The notes under the pieces were generated by a model. That model saw nothing but the letters and a program-made list of their open reading frames with translations. It searched no databases and was not told the DNA's origin. A stretch of DNA of 54,122 nt from DTU098 sp964498525 (GTDB taxonomy: Bacteria > Bacillota > Desulfotomaculia > Desulfotomaculales > Pelotomaculaceae). The position numbers were made by a program, and so were the translations under genes. How positions within the stretch are numbered: the first letter of the stretch is position 1; every line of letters begins with the position of its first letter. Below are positions 23,987-32,570 of the stretch, in pieces. The stretch is taken from positions 1 to 54,122 of the forward strand of contig CAZCGU010000018.1 of NCBI GenBank assembly GCA_964498525.1, given 5' to 3'.

Positions 23987-24325
23987 TTAGAGGGGCCCCT
24001 TTTTATTTTTTATGATGTGCCGGATCGCGTCCAGGGGGTGATAAATGATCATCCTTGGCCCGGCGTATCTCATTATCTTCTTAACTTTTTCCCGCCGGCC
24101 AGGTTTGTAGCAATGCACCGGGCATTTTTCACAGGTAGGCTTATCTGCCCCGAATTTACATAAATTCAGACGTTTACAGGCATAGTTAAACAAGTCCCGG
24201 CAATCTTCACAGGGAACTTCAGCACGGTGGTGCTGTTTTTTGCAAAACAGGGTAATCATCTTTCGCAGGGTTTCTTTTTCCCCTTCGATGACGTTCTTTG
24301 GTGAATTCCTAACTTCCCGGCTCAT
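23987..24325 (-). CDS. YgbA-type nitrous oxide-stimulated promoter family protein
   Basis: 112-residue cytoplasmic protein with the cysteine pattern of the YgbA_NO family: CEDCRDLFNYACKRLNLC, then CEKCPVHCYKP, giving seven closely spaced Cys, and a conserved end (MRYAGPRMIIYHPLDAIRHI). In enterobacteria ygbA is induced by nitric oxide through NsrR and supports growth under nitrosative stress; the Cys set suggests metal or Fe-S binding. ATG at 24325 is chosen because GAGGG lies 8 bases upstream; the GTG at 24358 abuts its own purine run. It stands alone, 212 bases from the ABC operon. Confidence 0.82.
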   Translation of the reverse strand: MSREVRNSPKNVIEGEKETLRKMITLFCKKQHHRAEVPCEDCRDLFNYACKRLNLCKFGADKPTCEKCPVHCYKPGRREKVKKIMRYAGPRMIIYHPLDAIRHIIKNKKGPL

Positions 24326-24537
24326 ATCACTACCCTCTGTCACCTGTCCGGTCCACACCCCCCTGATAAAAAATTAACAGGCGCCGGAAACTTGCGGGAA
24401 ACCTTTTAGGCTGTCTGCCGCCTGTTCATTGATGCGTTCCGGTTCATGTGAATTAAATTTTCCCCCGTACCACCAGGGGTAAAAAACATTACTTCCGGGG
24501 ATTCCCCCTAAAAAAAGATACTACAATACCAACCCGC

Positions 24538-25554
24538 CTACTGGTTATCCGGCAAAGGGTTACTCTCGTAACTGGCGATGCCCTTTTCGTAGATATGGCG
24601 GATCATTACCTCTATTTCGGTGTCTTTGATGGTCAAATCCTTAATTTCGTATTTCTCCGCAATCCGGTTGATTAATTGGGAAGCCGTCGTCACCTCCCGG
24701 CTAAACCGCAGCCACTTGCGGTTACCCTCTTCTTTAATCAGATGTGCGCCGGCTATGGAAAAGCTGCCGGTTTTTCCTTCCAGGTCGACAATCAGGACTC
24801 GTTCCTTGCCGAAGAGTTCTTTAATCAAAGCCAATTCCCCGTCATACATAACCTGGCCGTTGTCAATCAAGATCATCCGCCGGCAAAGCTTTTCGATATC
24901 GGACATATCGTGGGTGGTCAAAATGACGGTGACACCCCGTTCCCGGTTGATTTCAGTAATAAACTGGCGCATTCGCTCCTTGGCCAGGACATCCAGACCA
25001 ATGGTGGGCTCGTCCAAAAAGAGGATCAAGGGGTCGTGCAGGAGAGAAGCGGCAATATCCGCTCTCATCCGCTGGCCCAGGGAAAGCTGGCGCACAGGGG
25101 TGTTAAGAAACTCGTCCAGCCCAAGAATATCTGAGAAGACAGCCATATTATGATCATAACGATGATCGGGAACTCGGAACACCTGCTTTAACAGCAAAAA
25201 GGACTCAATTACCGGCAGATCCCACCAGAGCTGGGTTCTCTGGCCGAAGACCACCCCGATTTGCCTGGCGTTTTTCTGCCGTTCCTGGTAGGGAATGAGG
25301 CCGTTGACTCTGATCTCGCCCGAAGTGGGAACAAGAATCCCGGTCAACATCTTGATTGTGGTGGATTTACCCGCTCCGTTGGGACCCACGTAGCCCACCA
25401 TTTCCCCCCTGTTAACGGCAAAGGAAACGTCCCGCACAGCTGTTTTGGTCAGATAGTCCCGGTGCACCAGACTGCGCAGCGCACCCCACAGACCTTCCTG
25501 CCGTTTGGCAATTTGAAATTTCTTATACAGGTGGCTAACTTCAATTAAACTCAT
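24538..25554 (-). CDS. ABC-2 type exporter ATP-binding protein
   Basis: 338-residue ATPase of a drug, lipid or polysaccharide-type ABC-2 exporter. Walker A GPNGAGKST, signature LSLGQRMRADIAASLLHDP, Walker B LILFLDEPTIGLD and switch TTHDM are intact. The last 100 residues form the C-terminal regulatory extension of the DrrA/NatA group (KELFGKERVLIVDLEG, TEIEVMIRHIYEKG). ATG at 25554 with GGAGG upstream is the start; the frame stays open for 128 codons further but covers the end of the upstream gene. It closes the operon with two dedicated permeases. Confidence 0.92.
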   Translation of the reverse strand: MSLIEVSHLYKKFQIAKRQEGLWGALRSLVHRDYLTKTAVRDVSFAVNRGEMVGYVGPNGAGKSTTIKMLTGILVPTSGEIRVNGLIPYQERQKNARQIGVVFGQRTQLWWDLPVIESFLLLKQVFRVPDHRYDHNMAVFSDILGLDEFLNTPVRQLSLGQRMRADIAASLLHDPLILFLDEPTIGLDVLAKERMRQFITEINRERGVTVILTTHDMSDIEKLCRRMILIDNGQVMYDGELALIKELFGKERVLIVDLEGKTGSFSIAGAHLIKEEGNRKWLRFSREVTTASQLINRIAEKYEIKDLTIKDTEIEVMIRHIYEKGIASYESNPLPDNQ

Positions 25555-25568
25555 AACTGCCTCCGTTT

Positions 25569-26378
25569 TTAAGAGCCGGTGCTTTTGTAGCGGTCCAGAC
25601 CCAGCAGCCAGAAGCGAAAACACAACCAAAAGAAAATGCCGCCCACCAGGGGGCTTAAGGCTCCCCAAAAGGGCGCGAAAATCCGGCCCGTTTTCTCCAA
25701 TAAAATCAAGGCCGGCAGGTAATTGACAAAGGCAAAGGGCAAGATAAAGACAACCAGCAGCTGAACCAGACGGGGGTAGATGGAAAGCGGGTAATTCATG
25801 AGGTTTTTCAGGGGCCACATAATCACCCAGTATAACCGTTCCGAACGGGTGGTCCAGAAAGCCACAGCGGATATGGCCACCAATAGCCCCCCCTGGATCA
25901 GGGAACCGCCAATTACCGCCCCAAGAAAAACAGCCCATTGCCAGGTCCAGTGCAAATTAAGATTGCTGTAAGCCAGGCCCACGGCGGCGATACTGAAAAG
26001 AAACTGGCCCAAGGCTCCCACGTCAAACTTCATGGCCATAAAATGAAAAAAAGGGTGGACGGGCCGGACTAAGAACCGGTCAAAGGTGCCGTTGACAATA
26101 TATTGATCAAGGCTGCGAAAATGAAAGAAAAAAATCATGCATACGCCCCAGGACAACACCGCCAGGGCAAACAAGAAAATCAGCTCCCAGAAAACCCAGC
26201 CGTCCAGCGCCCCAAAGGAAAACAGCAATACCCACATGGTCACGGCTGTTCCGGCATAGGTCATGGCCCAGCCCAGGATGTTCATGACAAAGGCGTAGCG
26301 GTACTGGAGCTGGGCGCGGATGCTGGCGTCCACCATATATAAATACATGACGATGCCCCTTATTAAGGACTTCACCAA
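25569..26378 (-). CDS. ABC-2 family permease, second subunit
   Basis: 269-residue membrane protein with six hydrophobic segments. Its RAQLQYRYAFVMNILGW start, the DQYIVNGTFDRFLVRPV loop and a PLSIYPRLVQLLVVFILPFAFVNYLPA segment are characteristic of the paired ABC-2 permeases found with DrrA/NatA-like ATPases. It lies 4 bases behind the first permease and 14 bases before the ATPase, so the three are one transporter. TTG at 26378 has AGGGGGG 8 bases upstream. The transported compound is unknown. Confidence 0.88.
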   Translation of the reverse strand: MVKSLIRGIVMYLYMVDASIRAQLQYRYAFVMNILGWAMTYAGTAVTMWVLLFSFGALDGWVFWELIFLFALAVLSWGVCMIFFFHFRSLDQYIVNGTFDRFLVRPVHPFFHFMAMKFDVGALGQFLFSIAAVGLAYSNLNLHWTWQWAVFLGAVIGGSLIQGGLLVAISAVAFWTTRSERLYWVIMWPLKNLMNYPLSIYPRLVQLLVVFILPFAFVNYLPALILLEKTGRIFAPFWGALSPLVGGIFFWLCFRFWLLGLDRYKSTGS

Positions 26379-26382
26379 AGCG

Positions 26383-27186
26383 CTAGCCCCCCTGAATGAC
26401 GATTTTCGCGGACGCCCTGTGCCACACCAGGCGCAAGATTAAGAAAGAGATCAAAAGCCAGGCTGCCTGATTAAGAAGGGCAATGAAAATACCCGGTCCC
26501 GTTAATTGACCCACAAAAATGGAGTTGGGTGTAAAAAAGATCGCCTGAAAGGGCAAGTAACGCGCCACTTGCTCCAACCAGGCCGGGAAAAACCAGAGGG
26601 GAACCAGGGAGCCGGAAAAGAGGGAAATGGAAAAATAAAAAACATCTTCTACGCCGCCGGTTTCGATCAGCCAGAAGGTAAACAATCCAAAGGTCATTTC
26701 GATACAGAAGCGAATCAGATAACCCAGGACTGCTGATATTATAAATAGACCAACCTGGGCAAAAGTCAGGGACACCGCCGGTTTTAAAACCAGAAAAAGC
26801 ACTGTGTACAGGGGCAGCACGGCAGTAAGGATATAAAAAAAAATGCTGCCCAAATCGGAAAATAATATCCTGGTGGTGTAATCATAGGGCCGGAGCATTT
26901 CCATGGCAATATCGCCGGTACGCACCCGCTCCTGGATTTCCCACAGCTGTGTGCCCGCGCTGTGGATCCCCTGCAGCGCCTGACTGATCATAATGTAGCC
27001 CAGCATGGAAGGGAAGGATACACCTTCCACCGTTTCCTTCCCTAAATACAACGCGTACCAGATAAACCCCCACATGAAAAGAAACATGATGTTGCCGGCA
27101 ATTCTTGTCCAGACATCAAAACGGTAGGCCGCAGACCGCTGAAAAGAGATGCGGGAAAATTCCCGGTACATTTTAAAAGTTCCCAT
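26383..27186 (-). CDS. ABC-2 family permease, first subunit
   Basis: 267-residue membrane protein, homologous in plan to its neighbour: YREFSRISFQRSAAYRFDVWTRI start, six hydrophobic segments, and the loop QERVRTGDIAMEMLRPYDYTTRILF that resembles the DQYI..GTFDRFLVRP loop of the partner. The pair probably forms a heterodimeric channel. ATG at 27186 has GAGG at good spacing; a GTG six bases earlier overlaps the EamA stop codon. Tight spacing with EamA suggests joint transcription. Confidence 0.87.
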   Translation of the reverse strand: MGTFKMYREFSRISFQRSAAYRFDVWTRIAGNIMFLFMWGFIWYALYLGKETVEGVSFPSMLGYIMISQALQGIHSAGTQLWEIQERVRTGDIAMEMLRPYDYTTRILFSDLGSIFFYILTAVLPLYTVLFLVLKPAVSLTFAQVGLFIISAVLGYLIRFCIEMTFGLFTFWLIETGGVEDVFYFSISLFSGSLVPLWFFPAWLEQVARYLPFQAIFFTPNSIFVGQLTGPGIFIALLNQAAWLLISFLILRLVWHRASAKIVIQGG

Positions 27187-27188
27187 AG

Positions 27189-28088
27189 TCACGCCTCAGG
27201 ATTAAAACTTAAACCGCCGCGGGGGTACACCGCCAGCAGCATACTGGCGAATACCAGAACGGAGCCGGCCAACTCCGGCGGGGTCAGTCTTTCCCCCAGG
27301 ATAATAAAAGCCAGCAGCAGGCAAAAAACCGGTTCGGCGGTACTGATCAAGGAAGCCCGGGAAGCGCCGATTTTTTGCACCCCTTTCAGGAAAAACAGCA
27401 CTGCCAGGAGGGTATTCAACACCGCCATGGCTAAAGTGACTAAAATTTGCTGCCCGGTCAAATGCAGAAAAAAGCCCAACTCGCCATGATACACAGGGGT
27501 TAATATCAGCACCGCCAGCAGGGATATGGTTGCTGTAATAGACAGGGCCCCGTTGTTTGCCAATGTCTTCTGGCCGATGAGACTGTATAAAGCATAACAA
27601 AGGCAAGCCAGCAGAGCCCAGGCAATCCCGCAGCCGGGCAAGGCCATTTCCCCGCCCAGGAGGCCCGAGATTAAAGATATGCCGCCCAGGGCCAGAGCCA
27701 GTCCCACAAACAACCGGGGGACAAATTTTTCCTTAAATACAAACAGGGATAATACCGCCACTATAACCGGGTGGCTGAAGAAAATTACCGTGGCTATACC
27801 GGCGGGTAAGGTTTCCAGGGCAAAAAAATAAAATAGACCGGAGCCCACCAGACATATCCCCTGGACAATCACCAAAGGCGACAGGGACAGCAGCCTGCCT
27901 TGCCTGAATAACTTGATAAACCCGCCCAAAATGATAAAAGAAAAAAGGTAGCGCAGCAACAGAGTGCTGCTGGGTCCTAAACCGGCAGCGTAGGCTATTT
28001 TGACCAGGATGGGGAGGGTTGCGTACATTAGCGCAGAAAATAAAATAAAAGCGGATCCCCGCAAGTTATTAGAGCCGTTTTTGAGCAT
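27189..28088 (-). CDS. EamA-family (DMT superfamily) transporter
   Basis: 299 residues with ten hydrophobic segments in two repeated EamA halves (LRGSAFILFSALMYATLPILVKIAY; GCGIAWALLACLCYALYSLIG). Second-half motifs such as NTLLAVLFFLKGVQKIGASRASLISTAEPVF and LGERLTPPELAGSVLVF are typical of metabolite exporters such as RhaT/YdcZ relatives. Its own ribosome binding site is weak, but it starts 5 bases after a 17-codon frame with a strong one, so it may rely on translational coupling. It leads the ABC-2 exporter genes, an unusual pairing. Confidence 0.86.
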   Translation of the reverse strand: MLKNGSNNLRGSAFILFSALMYATLPILVKIAYAAGLGPSSTLLLRYLFSFIILGGFIKLFRQGRLLSLSPLVIVQGICLVGSGLFYFFALETLPAGIATVIFFSHPVIVAVLSLFVFKEKFVPRLFVGLALALGGISLISGLLGGEMALPGCGIAWALLACLCYALYSLIGQKTLANNGALSITATISLLAVLILTPVYHGELGFFLHLTGQQILVTLAMAVLNTLLAVLFFLKGVQKIGASRASLISTAEPVFCLLLAFIILGERLTPPELAGSVLVFASMLLAVYPRGGLSFNPEA

Positions 28089-28093
28089 CCGGA

Positions 28094-28147
28094 TCAGGGT
28101 GTCCCCGCCTGTATTTTTTTGATTTCATCAAACAGGTTTACAACCAT
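28094..28147 (-). CDS. possible 17-residue leader peptide ahead of EamA
   Basis: ATG (28145-28147) follows a strong GGAGGGG site and the frame MVVNLFDEIKKIQAGTP ends at TGA five bases before the EamA start codon. EamA has only a weak site of its own, so ribosomes ending here could re-initiate. The peptide has no run of a single amino acid that would suggest attenuation. Confidence 0.4.
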   Translation of the reverse strand: MVVNLFDEIKKIQAGTP

Positions 28148-28202
28148 TAATACCCCTCCAAACGACCTCATGATGTTAAATATACGCGGGTTATTTTCAA
28201 GT

Positions 28203-28925
28203 TTAAATAACCTTGCTTAAAAAGGATTTGGTCCTGGCATTTTGCGGGTTGTCAAATATTTGCGCCGGTGTTCCCTCTTCCATTATTATACCTTCATCTA
28301 TGAAAAGGACCCGGTGCCCCACTTCCCGGGCAAAGCCCATTTCATGGGTTACCACCATCATGGTCATGCCTTCGTGGGCCAGATCTTTCATTACTTCAAG
28401 TACTTCGCCTACCATTTCGGGATCCAGGGCCGAGGTTGGCTCATCGAAAAGCATCACCTTGGGCCGCATGGCCAGGGCGCGGGCAATGGCCACCCGCTGT
28501 TTCTGACCGCCGGATAATTGGCTGGGATAAACATCGTTTTTATCCGTTAAACCTACCTTGCGCAGCAGTTCTTTGGCCACCCGGTCGGCTTCTTCCCTGG
28601 AAACCCCCTTAATCCTGGTGGGGGCAAGGGTTATATTTTCCAGGGTGGTTTTATGAGGAAAAAGATTAAACAGTTGGAATACCATCCCCACCTGCTGTCT
28701 AATCTTATTGATATCTGTTTTAGGTGAAGTAATTTCTTCCCCGTCTATAAATATCTGCCCTTTGTTGGCGTGCTCCAGTTGGTTAACACAACGCAGCAGA
28801 GTGCTTTTGCCTGATCCGCTGGGACCGATTACGCAGACCACTTCCCGGGGAACAATACGGCAGTGGATGCCCTTTAATACCTCAAGTTTGCCGAAGCTCT
28901 TGTGCAAATCAATGACCCGGATCAT
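28203..28925 (-). CDS. polar amino acid ABC transporter ATP-binding protein
   Basis: 240-residue ATPase of the GlnQ/HisP group. Walker A GPSGSGKST near residue 36, signature LSGGQKQRVAIARAL, Walker B VMLFDEPTSALDPEMV and switch VTHEMGFAREV with the family's RVLFIDEG strand are all present. It overlaps the permease gene by 4 bases. Together with the permease and lipoprotein upstream it forms a complete importer for a polar amino acid, most likely glutamine or a basic residue. No sign of damage. Confidence 0.94.
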   Translation of the reverse strand: MIRVIDLHKSFGKLEVLKGIHCRIVPREVVCVIGPSGSGKSTLLRCVNQLEHANKGQIFIDGEEITSPKTDINKIRQQVGMVFQLFNLFPHKTTLENITLAPTRIKGVSREEADRVAKELLRKVGLTDKNDVYPSQLSGGQKQRVAIARALAMRPKVMLFDEPTSALDPEMVGEVLEVMKDLAHEGMTMMVVTHEMGFAREVGHRVLFIDEGIIMEEGTPAQIFDNPQNARTKSFLSKVI

Positions 28926-29599
28926 TCTGTCGCCATCCTCCTTTCTATGAAATCGCCCAATATGGCCAGCAGCTTGGTCATCATAAAATACATGATGGCC
29001 ACTGTTCCCCAGATCCAGGCAGCCTCAAAATAGGTGGAATATAACAATTTTCCCCGCATAGTTAGCTCCTCGGCGGATATTACCGCCACCAGCGAGGTAT
29101 CCTTTAGAACGGCGATAAACTCGTTAAGCAGCGGGGGTATAACGATCTTGTAAGCCTGGGGCAGTATTACATGGGTCATGGCCTGGCGGGTATTCATGCC
29201 CAGGGAGCGGGCGGCTTCCATCTGCCCCCTGTCCACCGCCTGGATGCCGGCCCGGACAATTTCCGCCGTATAGGCCCCGCAGTTAAGGGAGCAGGCAATC
29301 ACCGCGGCAACAAAGGGGCTGTCGGTTTTAATTATAAAGGGCAAAACCCCGAAATATAATAACAAAATTTGGACAAAAAGCGGCGTCCCCCGGAAAAAAT
29401 CAATATAGGCAGTAGCCACAAAGTATAAGATCCGGTTTTTTGATAACTTGAATAAGCCGGCAATTAAACCTAAAACCATCCCAAACAGTACCGACAATAC
29501 AGTAATCTTTAAAGTAAGCGCGGCCCCTTCAAGTAAATAGGGGAAATGACTAATAACTACCTGAAGTCCATTTATTGCCAGAATGGACTCTAGCGACAT
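28922..29599 (-). CDS. polar amino acid ABC transporter permease
   Basis: 225-residue His/Glu/Gln/Arg-type permease with five hydrophobic segments. The EAA loop reads GQMEAARSLGMNTRQAMTHVILPQA, and the SLNCGAYTAEIVRAGIQAV and DTSLVAVISAEEL motifs are standard. It starts at ATG after AAGGGGGG, 81 bases behind the binding-protein gene, with a hairpin in between. Single permease of this type act as homodimers. Confidence 0.94.
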   Translation of the reverse strand: MSLESILAINGLQVVISHFPYLLEGAALTLKITVLSVLFGMVLGLIAGLFKLSKNRILYFVATAYIDFFRGTPLFVQILLLYFGVLPFIIKTDSPFVAAVIACSLNCGAYTAEIVRAGIQAVDRGQMEAARSLGMNTRQAMTHVILPQAYKIVIPPLLNEFIAVLKDTSLVAVISAEELTMRGKLLYSTYFEAAWIWGTVAIMYFMMTKLLAILGDFIERRMATE

Positions 29600-29629
29600 A
29601 TGCTGGCTCCCCCCTTAATTAAACAAGCT

Positions 29630-29659
29630 AAAAGCGCGAGATATTAAGCCCGCGCTTTT
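29630..29659 (-). terminator. intercistronic hairpin between binding protein and permease
   Basis: AAAAGCGCG and CGCGCTTTT form a 9-bp stem, and outer AAGCT/AGCTT bases extend it. A U-rich 3' arm on the minus strand makes it a partial terminator or mRNA stabiliser, which would let the binding protein be made in excess over the membrane parts. Confidence 0.55.
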
Positions 29660-29680
29660 AAATAGCTTGAACCTCCATAA

Positions 29681-30490
29681 CTATTCCTGTTCGCCAAACC
29701 ACTTTTTATAGATTTTATCATATTCCCCGCTGGCCATTACCTTGTCCAAACCGGAGTTAATCTTGTTTAGCAGCTCCGTATTGCCTTTCTTGACGGCGAT
29801 ACCGTATTGATCGTCGGCGGCAAAAACTTCGCCTACCGTTTTAACCTTATCCTTACCCTTGGTCTGGATATAGTAAGCGGTGATAGGCAAATCGTTGATA
29901 ACCGCATCCACGCCTCCCTTTTCCAGTTCCATAAAAGCTTCTCCCACTGAATCAAAGACCTTGATGGTTGTTTTGGGATCCTTTTCTTTTATTTTGTTGG
30001 AAGCATCCAGTCCGGTGGTGCCGACTTCAGCAGCCAGCCTTTTCCCTTGCAGATCCTCCAGGGTGCTGATACCTTCCGTATTCTGGCCGACGGCAATGAT
30101 TAAACCCGCCGTGTAGTAGGGCTTGCTAAAGTCAACCGCCTGAAGCCGTTTTTCATTAATGGTCATCGCCGATACGGCGCAGTCCATATTTCCAGCCTGA
30201 AGGGCGGGGATTAAAGCATCAAAGCCCAGGGAATTAATCTTTACTTCATAACCTTCCGCAGCTCCGATAGCCTTGATCAGGTCTATATCAAAACCAACAT
30301 ATTCACCCTTTTCGGTAAACTCCATCGGGGGATATGTAGTTTCCGAGGCCACATTTAAGACTGGTTTGGCTTTATCGGCGGGAGCCTTGTTCTCCCCAGC
30401 CTGACCGCCACATCCTGTGACCGAAAAAGCCAGCCCCAAAATCAACATCCCCGCAATCAACAACCTTACGATTCTTTCCAACAATCTCAT
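29681..30490 (-). CDS. polar amino acid ABC transporter substrate-binding lipoprotein
   Basis: 269 residues with a signal peptide and lipobox (FSVTGC, Cys about 27), then the SBP_bac_3 fold: PVLNVASETTYPPMEF, GFDIDLIKAIG, ALIPALQAGNMDC, SKPYYTAGLIIAV, GTTGLDASN and DAVINDLP. The Gln/Arg-type arginine in the MTINEKRLQ segment, which holds the ligand carboxylate, is present. The ATG at 30490 directly abuts AAGGGG; TTG codons at 30484 or 30481 have better spacing and would shorten the protein by two or three residues. Confidence 0.92.
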   Translation of the reverse strand: MRLLERIVRLLIAGMLILGLAFSVTGCGGQAGENKAPADKAKPVLNVASETTYPPMEFTEKGEYVGFDIDLIKAIGAAEGYEVKINSLGFDALIPALQAGNMDCAVSAMTINEKRLQAVDFSKPYYTAGLIIAVGQNTEGISTLEDLQGKRLAAEVGTTGLDASNKIKEKDPKTTIKVFDSVGEAFMELEKGGVDAVINDLPITAYYIQTKGKDKVKTVGEVFAADDQYGIAVKKGNTELLNKINSGLDKVMASGEYDKIYKKWFGEQE

Positions 30491-30524
30491 CCCCTTATCA
30501 TTTTTTGATCCGTTACATAAAGTA

Positions 30525-30553
30525 ATTATACCTTTAATTAGTTAAAGGAACAA
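30525..30553 (-). promoter_or_regulatory. promoter of the amino acid ABC operon
   Basis: Minus-strand TTGTTC (30548-30553), 17-base spacer, perfect TATAAT (30525-30530), about 35 bases before the binding-protein start. The divergent EamA gene may use TTGAAA (30626-30631) with a weaker -10 at 30649-30654. Confidence 0.65.
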
Positions 30554-30715
30554 TAACATTCTAAGAGGCGGTAAACATTTATAGGGGTGGCGGATATAAA
30601 CATTTTTTTGCCCGGGGCAAACCCCTTGAAATATAGTTAATTTCTTGTTACTGTTATGTAGTTGCGGAACTTAACTTACCAGCAAGACTATAAGTTTTTA
30701 AAAAGAGGTTGTTTT

Positions 30716-31582
30716 ATGACCGGGAGAATCAGCCGCACCTGGGCGGATCTGAGTATGGTATTGGTTGCCGGTATCTGGGGCGCCACTTTTGTCATCGTGA
30801 AGAATGCGTTGGCGGACATCGGTCCTTTTTTGTTTGTAGGGATCAGATTTTTGCTGGCTTTTCTGGTTTTGCTAACCTTTTCCCACAGAGATATCTTAAA
30901 GGTGCGTTTTTCCACTTTGACCACCGGCTCCTTGTTGGGCTTTTTTTTATGTATCGGGTATTCCTTTCAGACCATGGGTCTGCGGTATACCTCCTCATCC
31001 AACGCCGGTTTTATTACCGGGGTATCAGTGGTTTTGGTGCCGATAATCTATGCGCTGATGAATAAGGAAAAACCCGGTTTAATCACCAATCTGACGGTTA
31101 TTACGGCAGCTCTGGGCTTATTTTTTATTTCCGTCCCCCCCGGTTCTTTTACCTTAAGCTACGGTGACTTTCTAGTTTTAATCGGCGCTTTTGGGTTTGC
31201 CTTTCATATTATTTATGTTGACCTTTATTCCCATAAATTTAGCGCTATAGCCATTACCGCGGTGCAAATCTTTTTTGTCGGTCTGGCGTGCACAATCATA
31301 GGCTTGATTGTAGAGCCAATACCCCCCTATCTTTCCTGCAATGCCCTGTGGGCTATTGTTATTACCGCTGTCTTTGCCACTGCCCTGGCTTTTTGGCTGC
31401 AAAATTACATGCAGAAGTTCAGCACCCCCACCAGATTCGCGGTTGTTTTAACCGCTGAACCGGTATTTGCAGCGCTGGCCGGTTATTTTTGGGCCGGTGA
31501 GCATTTGGGCCGCCTGGGCTTAATTGGCGCCGGTATGATTCTTGTGGCTATGCTTATTTCTACATTGTTTAATAAATCCTGA
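30716..31582 (+). CDS. EamA-family (DMT superfamily) transporter
   Basis: 288-residue membrane protein with ten hydrophobic helices in two EamA repeats (LVAGIWGATFVIVKNAL; VLIGAFGFAFHIIYVDLYS). The motifs FFLCIGYSFQTMGLRYTSSSNAGFITG and LTAEPVFAALAGYFWAGEHLG are typical of this exporter family. ATG at 30716 after AAAGAGG is preferred; the frame continues back to a TTG at 30662 with no site. It is divergent from the amino acid importer, which might hint at amino acid efflux, but nothing in the sequence proves a substrate. Confidence 0.88.
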   Translation: MTGRISRTWADLSMVLVAGIWGATFVIVKNALADIGPFLFVGIRFLLAFLVLLTFSHRDILKVRFSTLTTGSLLGFFLCIGYSFQTMGLRYTSSSNAGFITGVSVVLVPIIYALMNKEKPGLITNLTVITAALGLFFISVPPGSFTLSYGDFLVLIGAFGFAFHIIYVDLYSHKFSAIAITAVQIFFVGLACTIIGLIVEPIPPYLSCNALWAIVITAVFATALAFWLQNYMQKFSTPTRFAVVLTAEPVFAALAGYFWAGEHLGRLGLIGAGMILVAMLISTLFNKS

Positions 31583-31850
31583 CTGCAAATCTTTGCGGTT
31601 GTAACCTGATACATTTCCTGCTGGTTTGCTTGAGGCAATTTGGCCTGCTTCTTTGGCCCGCGTTGTCGGTATCGCCTCGGAATTTCACTCCCCCCGCCTT
31701 TTTCTTATACCTTCTTAATTTTTATTTATCGAAACTTTCAATTGCTTTTTTTTATTTACCGGGTGGCCGGGAATAAGTGAGTTAAAGCTTCCTGATTCAT
31801 GGGGAATCACTGTAATTAGATAAAGTTTTTAAAGGGCCTGCTTGACAGTA

Positions 31851-32570
31851 CTATCCCCCAGTATCCCTCTTTATCTCTGGGTGATCCCCGGGCGACTGAA
31901 CGGCTTTTAACAGACACGATAATGACCGGGCATCCTTTTTTCCCGGGCTGCTCTCTACGCCCGTCATGACATCGATAAAGCCTGCGCCCGTCTGCCTTAA
32001 TACGTTGCAAACATTACCGGCATTTATGCCACCTGCAATAATAACCGGCTTTGAAGACAGGTTTATTATCCGGGAGCAGAACTCCGGATCCAATCCGGTA
32101 CCATTGGCGGAAGCGTTTGATGGCCCCCGTGAATCTGCCAGCAAGCCAAAAACGCTGGTCCCGCACAGTTCCTCAATGATTGTTTCAATATCTCCTGTTC
32201 CAAACTGGAGAATGCGATCCTCCATTTTGAAGGGAACTGTTTTAATAACATCTATATTCAGTTTCCGTAAGGCATCTGAAATAATTATGGTTTCTTCAAG
32301 CGTTTCTTTATAATGAAGCTGCACCAGGGACGGACGCAGGCAGGCTGCCAATTCGATTATTTTATTCGGGGAACCGCCGGTAACAATGCAGCTTTCCCAG
32401 GGGGACTGGATTATGTTCAATAACGGCAACGCCCCGGCGCGGCTCAAGTTCCAGGGGACCGGCAGGGGGTATTCCGTTACCAGGCCGAGAATATCAACTC
32501 CCGGCTTCATGCACAACCGCACATCTTCTTCGCTTTTTAACCCGCATATTTTAACTTTGACGCTTCTCAT
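31851..32570 (-). CDS. trpF: phosphoribosylanthranilate isomerase, divergent
   Basis: 239-residue TIM-barrel enzyme converting phosphoribosylanthranilate to the carboxyphenylamino-deoxyribulose phosphate. Catalytic Cys is in VKICGLKSEEDV and the general acid Asp in LLADSRG. The phosphate loops are recognisable (IIAGGINAGNV; DVMTGVESSPGKKD), but the usual PSPR segment after strand 2 reads TEYPLPVPW and GGTGxxFDW reads NGTGLDPEF. So this is an outlying TrpF. ATG at 32570 shares one base with the trpC stop codon (TAATG). Last gene of the operon; no terminator was clear. Confidence 0.85.
   Translation of the reverse strand: MRSVKVKICGLKSEEDVRLCMKPGVDILGLVTEYPLPVPWNLSRAGALPLLNIIQSPWESCIVTGGSPNKIIELAACLRPSLVQLHYKETLEETIIISDALRKLNIDVIKTVPFKMEDRILQFGTGDIETIIEELCGTSVFGLLADSRGPSNASANGTGLDPEFCSRIINLSSKPVIIAGGINAGNVCNVLRQTGAGFIDVMTGVESSPGKKDARSLSCLLKAVQSPGDHPEIKRDTGG

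Noticed and set aside
25555..25938. Upstream extension of the ABC-2 ATPase frame by 128 codons
   Set aside because: It covers the end of the permease gene in another frame and has no ribosome binding site; the ATG at 25554 has a perfect one and matches the family start.
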